Source: a virus
Direction: 5' to 3' (one strand)
IMG/VR virus record: IMGVR_UViG_3300047409_000016
Span: 1 to 24,307 of that record
Length of the DNA stretch: 24,307 bases
Of the stretch, positions 9,601 through 16,653 are shown one piece after another; within the stretch, counting starts at the first letter, position 1, and each line of letters begins with the position of its first letter. The notes under the pieces are model-generated. The model worked only from the letters and a program-made list of their open reading frames with translations, had not been told where the DNA came from and did not search any database. The position numbers were made by a program, and so were the translations under genes.

Positions 9601-10868
9601 TCGCCGCCAATCGCCCCGGCCAGCGCCGTGCCCGCACCGACAACCTGCCCGGCAATCGAGCCTTGCGGTGCGCTCTGGCTGGTGGTGCTGCTGCCGCCGG
9701 AATTGTTGGTGTTGAGGAAGTTGCTGCTGGTCGGAAGCTGCCAGCCCTGCCCAAGGCTCTGCTGATACTGCAAGCCTTGCAGCGGCATCGACTTCTGCTG
9801 TTGTTCCAGTTGCTGCTGCTGATTGCCCACGCTCAGCAAGGCATTGGCATCGGTGTAACCCGCGTTCTGGGTCGCCGTGCCGAGCCCCTGCTGCGCGGTG
9901 CCCGCCGCCACGTTGGCAGCCGTGCCAAGCTGGCCGATATTGGCGGCGGTCTGGCCCAACCCGGCCTGCGTCTGGATGCCCGCATTGGCCAATTGCCCCG
10001 CCGTCGCGCCCAGTCCGGCCTGCCGCTGTAGATCGGTCTGGGCGGCCGTCATGGCGCTCTGGTAGCCGGTGTTGGCCATGCCAGCGAGCGACTGATCGAG
10101 CGCCTGCTGCTGCTGGTAGACCGCGTTGCCCATCACGTCACCGTGGCGCTCGCGGCCGAACTGCGCGGCATTGCCGCCGCTGAAGGTGTCGTTGATGCGC
10201 TCCATCGGCCCGCCCGGCGCGCTGAACGCCGTGTTGCTGGCCTGCCCGACCGCTGCCATGGCGTTCTGCTGGTACGGGCTCATGTAGTTGCCGACCTGCG
10301 TATTGGCGGTCTGGTCGGCCTGCTGGGCGAACGGATTGAATGCTTCGCTGCCAGTCTGCATCTGACCGGCCTGCTGGACGTAGGGCATCGAACTGTTGAC
10401 AAGGTTGCCAGCGGTGCTGGACGCATTGTTGAACGATCCAGCCGCCTGATTGTAGAACGGCTGGAAGCTGCCCTGATTGTTGCGAACGTCCTGAAAAGCG
10501 TTCTGCTGATCCTGATTGAAACCCGCGATGTACTTGTTGGGATCGCTGAAATCGAGCCCGGCCGCCGTCCCGAGCGTCTGGTCACGCAGTTGATTGTACT
10601 GCGGATCGGCAATGTTGTTGTTGGTCGCGCCCGTGCTTTGCACCGACGAATTCGTCTGTTGCGTCGTCGTGCCGGGCTGGCCGCCAAACAGGCCGCCAAA
10701 GTCGAAACGCGGGACCTTGCCGCCACGCTTCAGCGTCGTGACCGCGCGCACCCGGCCCTTGCCGTGGCCGAACGGGCTGAGCGAAGTGAGCCTGCCGGGC
10801 TTGGTGGAACCGAACGGTCCGCCGGAAGGTCCCACAGCAGCGGGAGTGAGCAGGGGCGTCTTGGCCAT
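6654..10868 (-). CDS. Giant Gly/Gln-rich ejection-module protein with repeated GGxxPGY motifs
   Basis: The product has 1404 residues. Its ATG at 10868-10866 overlaps the preceding TGA by one base (TGATG). Residues about 1-60 are basic and include KRGGKVPRF. Residues about 70-400 are Gln/Asn/Ala-rich with repeated helical stretches resembling internal-virion proteins. About 460-515 is Pro/Met-rich. The remaining 900 residues are Gly/Ser/Pro-rich linkers separating short motif copies of the type ARGGSVPGYAYGG, nine in all. A segment containing TGPFGTGL is duplicated near the C-terminal third. No enzymatic domain is recognisable. The composition suggests a flexible, extended protein. Together with its neighbours it probably forms part of an ejected or tail-associated complex. 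A low-complexity fibre-like or scaffold-like role remains possible. The frame is unbroken despite the many repeats. Confidence 0.6.
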   Translation of the reverse strand: MAKTPLLTPAAVGPSGGPFGSTKPGRLTSLSPFGHGKGRVRAVTTLKRGGKVPRFDFGGLFGGQPGTTTQQTNSSVQSTGATNNNIADPQYNQLRDQTLGTAAGLDFSDPNKYIAGFNQDQQNAFQDVRNNQGSFQPFYNQAAGSFNNASSTAGNLVNSSMPYVQQAGQMQTGSEAFNPFAQQADQTANTQVGNYMSPYQQNAMAAVGQASNTAFSAPGGPMERINDTFSGGNAAQFGRERHGDVMGNAVYQQQQALDQSLAGMANTGYQSAMTAAQTDLQRQAGLGATAGQLANAGIQTQAGLGQTAANIGQLGTAANVAAGTAQQGLGTATQNAGYTDANALLSVGNQQQQLEQQQKSMPLQGLQYQQSLGQGWQLPTSSNFLNTNNSGGSSTTSQSAPQGSIAGQVVGAGTALAGAIGGDNNKNPDGTQKSARGGQINYYATGGYVPTVTGVRKRNAMRKPPPPPSPMGPMGGMGGMQPTGMPGMPPPAPPTAAALNPMPQPPQPLPHPANRRLARGGVFNASPFTGDEAQDRAMVERGVHQHERNMHKATTGELTKLRLARGGSVPGYAYGGLEIRGNPTPRFSGNLPPPTDYGDDSGGHEVSPVNPMQWFERGNPRSEGGGSFVPGQWAPLPEPDPRDLNSLNRLHQQHPEWYPQYDMPTMPRGETPLPPAAVRAVVNRGAAPSSRRAAVAPSPAEDEPRSGWRAWGYDPVPEPAPQGNFFDRLFAWLSGKSRHGNYAEGGAIPGTKASVFPKLGSASDLSPILPSTMVAPVPPPAVLASPFSASANGATGSGGDSTGGVSGTGGVGGSASAGEGGSAATGTSGGAADAGDGGGTYRHGGGVPGYGGGGFHDLAGMAGSALGMLIPIPVLGPMIGRFAGQAADDLIEGHTDQIGNDAANTFTMGAAGQPTGEGEPGKGFNIPGLGGLGGLGSLFGGGGGSGAAGVASTASDAGGAVTDAGSWGDMAGSFFARGGSVPGYATGSSVTLAELLAPGMMAATAAPVAAADRAALDEKASTGPFGTGLRMGAPGTSVAHFGAFGPMAGATSGGGGGSGGGGGSTSGGDIASAGKSLADLIKAGKSIFGGSDGPTPGTPDAELGVSGITPVGTGGGGAYTTGDLDMSSFGGGTGLFAARGGQIPHFASGGLSALDDQAPTGPFGTGLNTGVVNPSVAQYTGFGPLGGLPSASGGGGGGGSAGSTMGGVGGMMGGLGGLLGGVAKIIPFLARGGQLPGYDEGGQRLPGYMYQAGTAPAHDSWAREGSSPFLDASSNAAGYRRQAAQAQFDDDQARRPQAPQYMSPEAQARMDAQSEYERSKGGLRRWGEQVYGDIAKPVGQMVDRIGRGDYIDALDPPFAALGSMSPAAGATGMTMRQTVQELRAAQQAWDAARQGLEWRRAWSR
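7110..10730 (-). repeat. Nine dispersed copies of a GGx(I/V)PGYxxGG coding motif
   Basis: Copies, by approximate plus-strand position: 10693-10730 (KRGGKVPRFDFGG), 9522-9566 (ARGGQINYYATGG), 9283-9320 (LARGGVFNAS), 9139-9182 (LARGGSVPGYAYGG), 8600-8646 (AEGGAIPGTKAS), 8306-8350 (RHGGGVPGYGGGG), 7909-7951 (ARGGSVPGYATG), 7425-7467 (ARGGQIPHFASGG) and 7110-7194 (ARGGQLPGYDEGG). The consensus is a small or hydrophobic residue, often Arg, then Gly-Gly, two variable residues, Pro-Gly-Tyr/Phe, and a second Gly pair. Related forms occur in the adjacent genes near 11180-11260, 5119-5172 and 2045-2075. Spacing is uneven, so this is not a tandem repeat of fixed period. Confidence 0.8.
7370..7815 (-). 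repeat. Duplicated TGPFGTGL module inside the 1404-residue protein
   Basis: Two segments at about 7700-7815 and 7275-7395 share the order L-D-x-x-A-x-TGPFGTGL, then a short variable part with S-V-A, a G-F/A-F-G-P element and a poly-Gly/Ser tail. Each is preceded by an ARGG motif copy, so the duplicated unit includes both. Divergence between the copies is substantial, which argues for an old duplication. Confidence 0.7.
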
Positions 10869-12067
10869 CAGCCCTTATCCTTTCCCCGGCGACGCAGGCC
10901 GTCGCCCATCGGGTTGCCGACAAGGTATTCCTGCGCCGACTTGGCCTTGGGCGAGAAGTTGCCCTTGGCCAGCGCCGCGCCTTTTTGCTTGCGCAGGTTG
11001 GCCCGCATCTCATCCATCTTGCGGGCACCGTGATCGGGATTGCCGTCGCCCAGAAGCGCCATACTCTCGGCATCCATGACGTATTCCTTGGGGCTGAGCT
11101 TGGCGTTCACGTCGTCTGCCCGGCCGCTCGAATCGCCTTGGTTGACGTAGTTCTGGCCGCCCGAATCGAAGGTATGACGGACCGCGCCTTGGCTGCCGTA
11201 AAGCTCCGGGTAACCTCCCCGCATCAAGCCAATCGGGCCGCCGTGGGCATGACCCGGCTGGCCCGAACCAAAGGGCGTGCCGTTACGCCAGCGAATGTAT
11301 CGGTCTACCAAACCACCGGGCGGCGGATCGGTTATGCCGAAGATGGAGCCTATGCCCTGACCAAGACCGCTCAGGGTGGGCTTGCGCAACTCACCCGGCA
11401 CGGGGGGCCTCGTCACAACCGGCTGGCCCGGTACAGGAGGCGCGTCTTGCGGCGGCAGCGGTCCCATGGCGAATTCAGGATTGTAGGGCAATTGAGGGCC
11501 GCCCCCACCATCGCCTCCCGTCATCGGCGGCGGCGGCCATTGGGAGGTTTGTCTGCGATCTTCCCCCGGCATCGCTCCCGGTCCCGGCTCGCCACCAATT
11601 TGCGTCAGCGGGATATAAGGCTGTGAAGGACCGCCCAGCGCGCTCTGCACGATCTTGTGGAGATCGGGCGCGCTGCTGATCTTGGTGACGGGCTTCGGTG
11701 CCGGGGCTGGCGGGCCATACGGGACGGGACCGAACGGGGTGGGGCTGGCCGCCACGTTCTTGTACCAAGCCTCGGCGGCTGGCCCCGTCTGATCGCCCCA
11801 AGGGTCTTTGTAGCTGCCATAGTTGATCGGATTTTCGCTGCCGCCCATGCGGGTCGGATCGCCAAATTGGCGGGCTATCCAGTCGATGGCCCGCGAACCG
11901 CCGGACGGGGCGTAGCTGTGGCCTGAGCCGAACAGGTTGCCTATCCAGTCCAGCGTCCGGTGCAGGGCGTCGGGATTGTAGGCGGACTGAAGCGTTTTAA
12001 GTTGGGCGTCGTGGTTCGCGTCACGAATAGCCGAACGCCGAGCATCTGCCTCGGATTGCGTGGTCAT
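10868..12067 (-). CDS. Ejection-module protein with conserved C-terminal GRADDVxAxLSPxEYVMDAES domain
   Basis: The product has 399 residues with ATG at 12067-12065 and is the first gene after the terminator and AT-rich leader. I see no good Shine-Dalgarno. Residues about 1-110 are mixed; about 115-250 are Pro/Gly-rich and probably disordered. The conserved part is the C-terminal third, containing GRADDVNAKLSPKEYVMDAE at about 318-337, followed by a basic helix. I recall this module in many podovirus-like genomes, where it sits in internal-virion or tail-associated proteins, but I know no assigned function. A degenerate Gly-Gly motif (HAHGGPIGLMRGG) links it to the next genes. Its TGA overlaps the start of the 1404-residue gene (TGATG), so the two are probably co-translated and act together. 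Confidence 0.6.
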   Translation of the reverse strand: MTTQSEADARRSAIRDANHDAQLKTLQSAYNPDALHRTLDWIGNLFGSGHSYAPSGGSRAIDWIARQFGDPTRMGGSENPINYGSYKDPWGDQTGPAAEAWYKNVAASPTPFGPVPYGPPAPAPKPVTKISSAPDLHKIVQSALGGPSQPYIPLTQIGGEPGPGAMPGEDRRQTSQWPPPPMTGGDGGGGPQLPYNPEFAMGPLPPQDAPPVPGQPVVTRPPVPGELRKPTLSGLGQGIGSIFGITDPPPGGLVDRYIRWRNGTPFGSGQPGHAHGGPIGLMRGGYPELYGSQGAVRHTFDSGGQNYVNQGDSSGRADDVNAKLSPKEYVMDAESMALLGDGNPDHGARKMDEMRANLRKQKGAALAKGNFSPKAKSAQEYLVGNPMGDGLRRRGKDKG

Positions 12068-12220
12068 GGGCGAACTCGCGTTTGGTGTTACCGCACCAAG
12101 CCACAGTCGCCGCTGGGCCTTTTAGGGCGGGTTATCTTACGGAAATACAATCAATCTTGGAATGGTATTAACCGGGTTATTATGGACCTCGATTATTGCC
12201 ACTTGAGCTTGACAACGGAC
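12068..12220 (-). promoter_or_regulatory. AT-rich leader of the ejection block, probable promoter region
   Basis: This noncoding stretch lies between the terminator and the 399-residue gene. About 12125-12215 is clearly more AT-rich than the flanking genes, and it contains -10-like sequences in minus-strand reading (CATAAT and GATAAC). I could not find a convincing paired -35 at 16-18 bases. The position after a strong terminator and before a coupled five-gene block makes a promoter here likely. The 10-base sequence taaccgggtt occurs at 12169-12178 and again inside the terminator at 12240-12249. Confidence 0.4.
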
Positions 12221-12254
12221 AAAAACAGCCCCAAACCCGTAACCGGGTTTGGGG
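12221..12254 (-). terminator. Strong intrinsic terminator (minus-strand transcription)
   Basis: An 11-bp perfect stem (CCCCAAACCCG at 12229-12239 with CGGGTTTGGGG at 12244-12254) has a 4-base loop. In minus-strand reading it is followed after three bases by a run of five T (12225-12221). It lies about 50 bases past the stop of the 76-residue gene and ends the head-tail transcription unit before the ejection block. In the 52 bases between (12255-12305) I see only a weak 5-bp hairpin near 12272-12289. Confidence 0.85.
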
Positions 12255-12305
12255 TGGAAATACGGAACCTGAGCGCGCAGCCTCAGAGTTATCGAAGTTA
12301 GCCCC

Positions 12306-12536
12306 CTAATACGGAAACACCGCCTTCAAGTTGGCCGCCCATTCCTGCCAAGTCTCGAAAGGGTCATGGGCTGGCACCTGCGGCTCAACCATCGTCAGGC
12401 GTTCGGCCACCTCGCGCCATGTCAGAGCGACAGTCTCCGTCACCACCCTGACCGCTGCCGGATTAGCCGCCACCACACTGTCGACCCACGTCAGCCAATC
12501 AAGCTCGTAAGGCAGCGGAAGATCGCGCAGCGCCAT
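12306..12536 (-). CDS. Small phage protein of unknown function (76 aa)
   Basis: The ATG at 12536-12534 overlaps the TGA of the preceding propeller gene by one base (TGATG), and the gene ends with TAG at 12308-12306. The protein is acidic and helical-looking, with many Trp (four) and no membrane segment or cysteine. I do not recognise a family. It is the last gene before the strong terminator, and tight coupling to the propeller gene suggests a role in tail assembly or as a minor tail component. It is a credible gene because of the overlap, normal codon use and closely fitting boundaries. Confidence 0.65.
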   Translation of the reverse strand: MALRDLPLPYELDWLTWVDSVVAANPAAVRVVTETVALTWREVAERLTMVEPQVPAHDPFETWQEWAANLKAVFPY

Positions 12537-14122
12537 CAGTCCTGCCTGCGCGCATCACTTGTCGTCCAATGGATCACAGGCGAGCCGAAGATGAAATTAC
12601 CTTTGATCGTGTTGGAAATGATCATAAATGAATTGAGTCGGCCGGTGTGCTTGAGCTTCACAAGTTCCTGATTCTTATCCGGATTAGCCGGTATCACCAA
12701 TTCCTGTGTCATGTGCTGCTCGGCGCGGGCATTCTGCCGCGACCAGATTTGCAATTCCAAATCACCCACCTGATTGAAGTCCGGCTCCAACAGGCTGAAT
12801 GATTGTGCCCTGTCGATGCCCTGCGAGCCGATTTGTTTAGGCACGACGATATTAAACTCGTTGGTCTGGATGAACGCCTTGATCGCCCGGCTGATCGGCA
12901 CCGCACCGCTCACTTCATCAAATCCAAACTCATGCTGCCACATCGAATAACCAACCCCATCGGTATTAGGAGTCGAAGCCGACATGATTGGATAATTGTA
13001 AATCTGCTCATAAAGACCGGCGGAGCGGCCCATTGCAGGCAGCGGCGTGTCGTACCAGTAGCCCTCGTTGTAATTATAGATGATTGCCCAGTTGCACTCG
13101 GTCGCCCCGAACAATGGCGCGCACCACCAGATTTCACCCCACCGGGGCACCTTCATGGCAAACACCTTCTGGCGCATCGCGTAGTTCAGGTTATCGAGAA
13201 AAAATTGAGTGTTGTCGTCGTTCTTCAACGTCCGCATCACGCCGTTGAACAGGGCGAAGCCGCTCACCGTCGCCCAGTAATAGACGCCTTCATGCTCGAT
13301 CACGCCATTCGACGACAGGATGGCGCTGCTGGTGGTGATCGAATCAAACTGCCAAATTGGCAGACCGCCGACAAACTGCATGCGCACCAGAGAATCGAGC
13401 GACCACATCAAACACGCCGGTCCCTGCGTGCCGCGCAACGGCAGGGCGCGAACGATCTTGTTGCCACATGGCCGGGCGGTACCCGAACCTGAGCCGCTGG
13501 TGGTCAAGGGCTGGCCCGGCATGCTCCAGCCAACAAAGCCGTCGTTGCCGAAACGCACAAGATAGGGCCACAGTGAGATAATTCCGCCGCTCACCTTGGC
13601 GATATCGGCGGGCACCGTAGCCGTAAGCTCCAGCAAAGCCGCAGTCGACTGCACGGCACCGTAATAGATCGAGTTGCTGACGGTGTTGGAAATGTCGGCA
13701 ATGTTGGGCACGGCATGAGCGAAGAACAGATTGGCGTCGTTCGCCGTGTCGTACATGATACTGAATTGCCAGTTGTTGTTGTCGTTCCCCGGAAAAGCGA
13801 TGGGTGTGCGGTCAATCAATCCGCTGGACAATCCGCTTGCTACCTCGATGGCATAGCGTTGCAGGACATTCTGCTGGCCGGCATGGACATAGCTGTAGCC
13901 GTTGTATGTCTGCACATCCATCGCCCGCACGATGCCGTTCAAGTTACGAACCTGCTCGCGGTAGCCCATCATCTTGCGCGGAAGTTTTTGATAAAACCGC
14001 GTCCACCTCCCGCTGACATACTGCGTCTGGGCCAGCCGGGTGCCGTCGCGCTGGATGCCCGGCTCCGATTGCATCAGAGTCGGCTGGTAGGGCGGTACTG
14101 CTGGTTGGACGGGCGCGGCCAC
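12536..14122 (-). CDS. Beta-propeller-like tail nozzle / packaged-DNA stabilisation protein
   Basis: The product has 528 residues with a GTG start at 14122-14120, nine bases past the previous stop (14132). A weak AAGAG-type ribosome site lies in between. The N-terminus has the pattern RDGT..A...Y..G.W.RFY...PRK, and the middle has SSNGVIEHEGVYYW and NYNEGYWYDTPLP, which are blade-like repeats rich in Trp, Tyr, Gly and Asn. This matches the style of P22 gp10 and T7 gp12 type proteins. These form the propeller or nozzle that closes the tail below the adaptor and keeps packaged DNA inside. Gene order (adaptor upstream, ejection proteins downstream) agrees. The exact family assignment is from memory of pattern, not alignment. 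Confidence 0.7.
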   Translation of the reverse strand: MAAPVQPAVPPYQPTLMQSEPGIQRDGTRLAQTQYVSGRWTRFYQKLPRKMMGYREQVRNLNGIVRAMDVQTYNGYSYVHAGQQNVLQRYAIEVASGLSSGLIDRTPIAFPGNDNNNWQFSIMYDTANDANLFFAHAVPNIADISNTVSNSIYYGAVQSTAALLELTATVPADIAKVSGGIISLWPYLVRFGNDGFVGWSMPGQPLTTSGSGSGTARPCGNKIVRALPLRGTQGPACLMWSLDSLVRMQFVGGLPIWQFDSITTSSAILSSNGVIEHEGVYYWATVSGFALFNGVMRTLKNDDNTQFFLDNLNYAMRQKVFAMKVPRWGEIWWCAPLFGATECNWAIIYNYNEGYWYDTPLPAMGRSAGLYEQIYNYPIMSASTPNTDGVGYSMWQHEFGFDEVSGAVPISRAIKAFIQTNEFNIVVPKQIGSQGIDRAQSFSLLEPDFNQVGDLELQIWSRQNARAEQHMTQELVIPANPDKNQELVKLKHTGRLNSFMIISNTIKGNFIFGSPVIHWTTSDARRQD

Positions 14123-14131
14123 TGGTTACTC

Positions 14132-15991
14132 TTAAATCTTTATGATCCAGCGCATGACCAAGGTCGGCTGAACGTTCACGCCGTTGAGGGTGTTGCCATC
14201 GTAGGCATTGGTACCACCCGACGCGCCGAACGATGCAAAACCCAGTGCCTCACCACCCGTGTTGACGGAGACATTGAAATTATGCGTGTGCAACACATTG
14301 GCTGCGCCGCCACCGCCGCCCGTAACAGACGTTCCGCCATCGTTGGGATTGCCCGTCGTGCCGTTGAAGTTGACCGACTGCGCGCCAACCGTACTGCCAG
14401 AGAACCCGCCACCGGAAAACCACTGACCAACAGCCACGCCGATGGCCGGAAGATGGAACCCGTTGCTCGCGACCTGATTGCCGCCGACCGCAGCCAGCGT
14501 AGCGGCCACGCCCAGACCGGTCGCCGTGAGTCGTCCGACACCGCTGTCCACCCCGGCAATCGTCCGGCCACGCAAATCAGGCACGGCAAACGTCGTCGTG
14601 CCATCGCCGCCATATGTATTGCCAAGCAACGGTCCAAGGATTGGATAGGAGGGGATAGGGTAAACCGTGCCATCGCAAATCAACCAGAAGGCGGACGGGG
14701 CGCTGGAAGGAGCCCACGGCATGACAACGCCGGTCGGCAAAAAAGCCGACAAATCCGTAATCTGACTGCTCGGTATCGCAATGGCCGGGGCAGTTGCCAC
14801 CAAAATACGGCCCTTGATATCGACCTGTACGCGGCTCGTATGGGTGGCATCGCCATACGTCCCCGCCGTCACGCCGGTATTGGAAAGGCCAAGCGTGCCA
14901 GTGGTAGTGATCGTGCCACCAATCAAATCGGTTGTCGTCGCCACCGACGTGACAGTGCCCACCGCGCCCGAGAACGCCACCTCCATGTTGGTGCCGTTGG
15001 AACGCAGGATCGAATAGGCACCCTGTGGCACAAGCACACCGGGATCAGCCGCACCCGCCTGCGCCGTGAACGTGAAAGCCCCGGTCGTGTTGTTAAAGAC
15101 AAACCAGTAACCGACACCCGTGCCGTATTGAATGACGCGATTACCCGTCAACGTACCGGAAAAATCTTGAATCTGTGCGGCAACCTGAGCGGAATTAAGC
15201 ACCAACGTGCCCGCCCCTGCCGCATTGATTGCAATTCCTGTCACCGTATTGGCAATGGCACGGCCATAACCCAACGTGTGGTAATTGCTGCCGTCGCTGA
15301 AAACGATCAGAGTTTCAGTCGGTGCCAGCGTCTTGGTTGGCGAGCCATCGATGGTTTGCGCCCCGAAGGGATCGATAACAAGATTTCCCGTGCCCGCATT
15401 TATGACATAGACAAACCAACCGTTACCTGCCGCCGTGGCGTCCGGAAACGTGTAGGTGACCGAACCACCCGTGTTTTCCAGTACCGTCGCCCGGTCCGCC
15501 GCCGTAGCCGCATAGTTGCCCGTCAGCGCCGTCGTCTTGAGATTTTGATCCAGCACGGTGCCGTTGGCCCGCAGGCCCGCACCGGCCAGCGCGGCGGCAT
15601 TGCCCGCCGAAGACGTGGCCCCAAACTGGACAGAGCGCCAGACACCGTTAGGCGTCGAGTTGTCGGTCAGGTAGATGAACCATTCGACGCCGGACGGCAC
15701 CGTGCAAATGGTGTTGCCGCCGTTATCGGTGACGATGAACGGATAGACGCCAATCCCGCCGAACATGATGTCCTGCCCGACCGTCACCCTGTCGGCAGGC
15801 GGCATCGCCACTTTGAAATTGAGCCCCTGACAGTTGATATCGACCTTGTCGGCCGTCACCAGATCGTCGGGCGCTGCCTCAAACGCCCACACCAGCGCGA
15901 TGTTGCTGCTGATCGTGTAGGCGACATAGGACAAGTTGGCAGGATTTACATTCTCCCCGCCAAACGTGTTTGTGTAGTTTTCACCTGCCAT
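14132..15991 (-). CDS. Tail fibre with C-terminal phage tail-collar domain
   Basis: The product has 619 residues with ATG at 15991-15989, preceded by a purine-rich ribosome site (GAGGTGGGG) in the gap after the adaptor stop. Three beta-type modules appear in the first 345 residues (about 24-124, 160-243, 275-341). Each has a G..F.V.N pattern and ends in a short strand after an N-G or D-G turn. Residues about 345-405 carry the common fibre motif GTVTSV...GGTITTTGTLGL...VDIKGRI. A tail-collar domain lies at about 418-482 (PTGVVMPWAPSS, then FWLICDG, then FAVPDLRGR). The Gly-rich C-terminus ends in QPTLVMRWIIKI, a usual collar-protein ending. The role is host recognition or fibre attachment. Its place between the adaptor and nozzle genes is less usual for a fibre. 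Confidence 0.85.
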   Translation of the reverse strand: MAGENYTNTFGGENVNPANLSYVAYTISSNIALVWAFEAAPDDLVTADKVDINCQGLNFKVAMPPADRVTVGQDIMFGGIGVYPFIVTDNGGNTICTVPSGVEWFIYLTDNSTPNGVWRSVQFGATSSAGNAAALAGAGLRANGTVLDQNLKTTALTGNYAATAADRATVLENTGGSVTYTFPDATAAGNGWFVYVINAGTGNLVIDPFGAQTIDGSPTKTLAPTETLIVFSDGSNYHTLGYGRAIANTVTGIAINAAGAGTLVLNSAQVAAQIQDFSGTLTGNRVIQYGTGVGYWFVFNNTTGAFTFTAQAGAADPGVLVPQGAYSILRSNGTNMEVAFSGAVGTVTSVATTTDLIGGTITTTGTLGLSNTGVTAGTYGDATHTSRVQVDIKGRILVATAPAIAIPSSQITDLSAFLPTGVVMPWAPSSAPSAFWLICDGTVYPIPSYPILGPLLGNTYGGDGTTTFAVPDLRGRTIAGVDSGVGRLTATGLGVAATLAAVGGNQVASNGFHLPAIGVAVGQWFSGGGFSGSTVGAQSVNFNGTTGNPNDGGTSVTGGGGGAANVLHTHNFNVSVNTGGEALGFASFGASGGTNAYDGNTLNGVNVQPTLVMRWIIKI

Positions 15992-16002
15992 AACGCCCCA
16001 CC

Positions 16003-16653
16003 TCAGTTGGTCGAGCGCATCTGGCCACGGTCGACCATGCGCCGAACGTCTTCCGCATTGATTGCTTGGAAGTTTTCGTCAGCCAAGGTTTTCCATGTCA
16101 CGATGCGACTATCGTTACGCAGGAACGGCTCCATGCCCGCCAGACAGGTGTAAAGCAGCAGGAACGGCGCGTATTTGGTCAGGTAGTTCTGCTCGTTGTT
16201 GTCGTCCAGAAGCGGCGGCAGGATGTAGCACATCGCCTCGAAAGGATAGGCATAGGCCGGTGTCGGCAGCACCAGCCAATGCTCAAGGTCATAGTCGCAA
16301 TACAGATCAGGCGCATTCAGGTTCTGGTCATTGGGATAGACCGACCGCATGTACTCGTAGGACCGCTGACGCAGGTTGGTGCGCCTGTTGAAATGCTCTC
16401 CGGTACCGAAGTTGATGCTGGCCGTCGCCCGCCAATTCTGCGGCTTGGCGATACGATTTTCCGCGACTTTCATCGTGCTGACGTAGGACGCGATATAGCC
16501 CGTTATCTTGAGCTTGTCGGCCAGCGTGCGCTCGCTGTTGTTGATGACACGCGGAATCTGACGCAGCACCGTGTCGTCGTCGTCGTCGCCCCGCTCAAGA
16601 TAGTCTTTGATATCTTGGACCAAGGTCGAATAGGTCATGGCGGCAGCAGTCAT
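16003..16653 (-). CDS. Head-tail adaptor protein (SU10/P22 gp4-like)
   Basis: The product has 216 residues. ATG at 16653-16651 directly follows the TAA of the small gene before it. An AGGAGG ribosome site lies inside that gene's last codons, five bases upstream of ATG, which decides the start over the internal Met6. The N-terminus reads TYSTLVQDIKDYLERGDDD, then a helix with IPRVINNSERTLADKL, then beta segments and a final helical part (KYAPFLLLYTCLAGMEP, then FQAINAEDVRRMVDRGQ). This arrangement matches phage adaptor proteins that bind below the portal ring and extend the DNA channel. Five consecutive Asp residues come from a GTC/GAC triplet run near 16575-16590. Confidence 0.7.
   Translation of the reverse strand: MTAAAMTYSTLVQDIKDYLERGDDDDDTVLRQIPRVINNSERTLADKLKITGYIASYVSTMKVAENRIAKPQNWRATASINFGTGEHFNRRTNLRQRSYEYMRSVYPNDQNLNAPDLYCDYDLEHWLVLPTPAYAYPFEAMCYILPPLLDDNNEQNYLTKYAPFLLLYTCLAGMEPFLRNDSRIVTWKTLADENFQAINAEDVRRMVDRGQMRSTN

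Noticed and set aside
9057-10031. Plus-strand open frame of 324 codons opposite the 1404-residue gene
   Set aside because: It is antisense to a repetitive gene, rich in Arg and Ala with no recognisable domain and no convincing ribosome site. Taken as a by-product of codon composition.
7110-10730. CRISPR array or DNA tandem repeat
   Set aside because: The similarity is at protein level with uneven spacing and variable codons inside an open frame; there are no identical repeats with unique spacers.
12125-12180. Possible T7-type promoter (TAATACC in minus-strand reading)
   Set aside because: Only the first six bases resemble the T7 consensus, the rest does not, no second copy was found elsewhere, and no phage RNA polymerase gene is in the window.
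12209-12214. TTGACA on the plus strand as a -35 element
   Set aside because: No -10 sequence occurs at proper spacing and no plus-strand gene follows; it overlaps the terminator region.
13715-16153. Very long plus-strand open frame (812 codons) opposite the fibre and propeller genes
   Set aside because: It lies exactly antisense to two well-supported genes and has an Arg/His/Gly-heavy composition without domains. Long antisense frames are common in GC-rich coding DNA.
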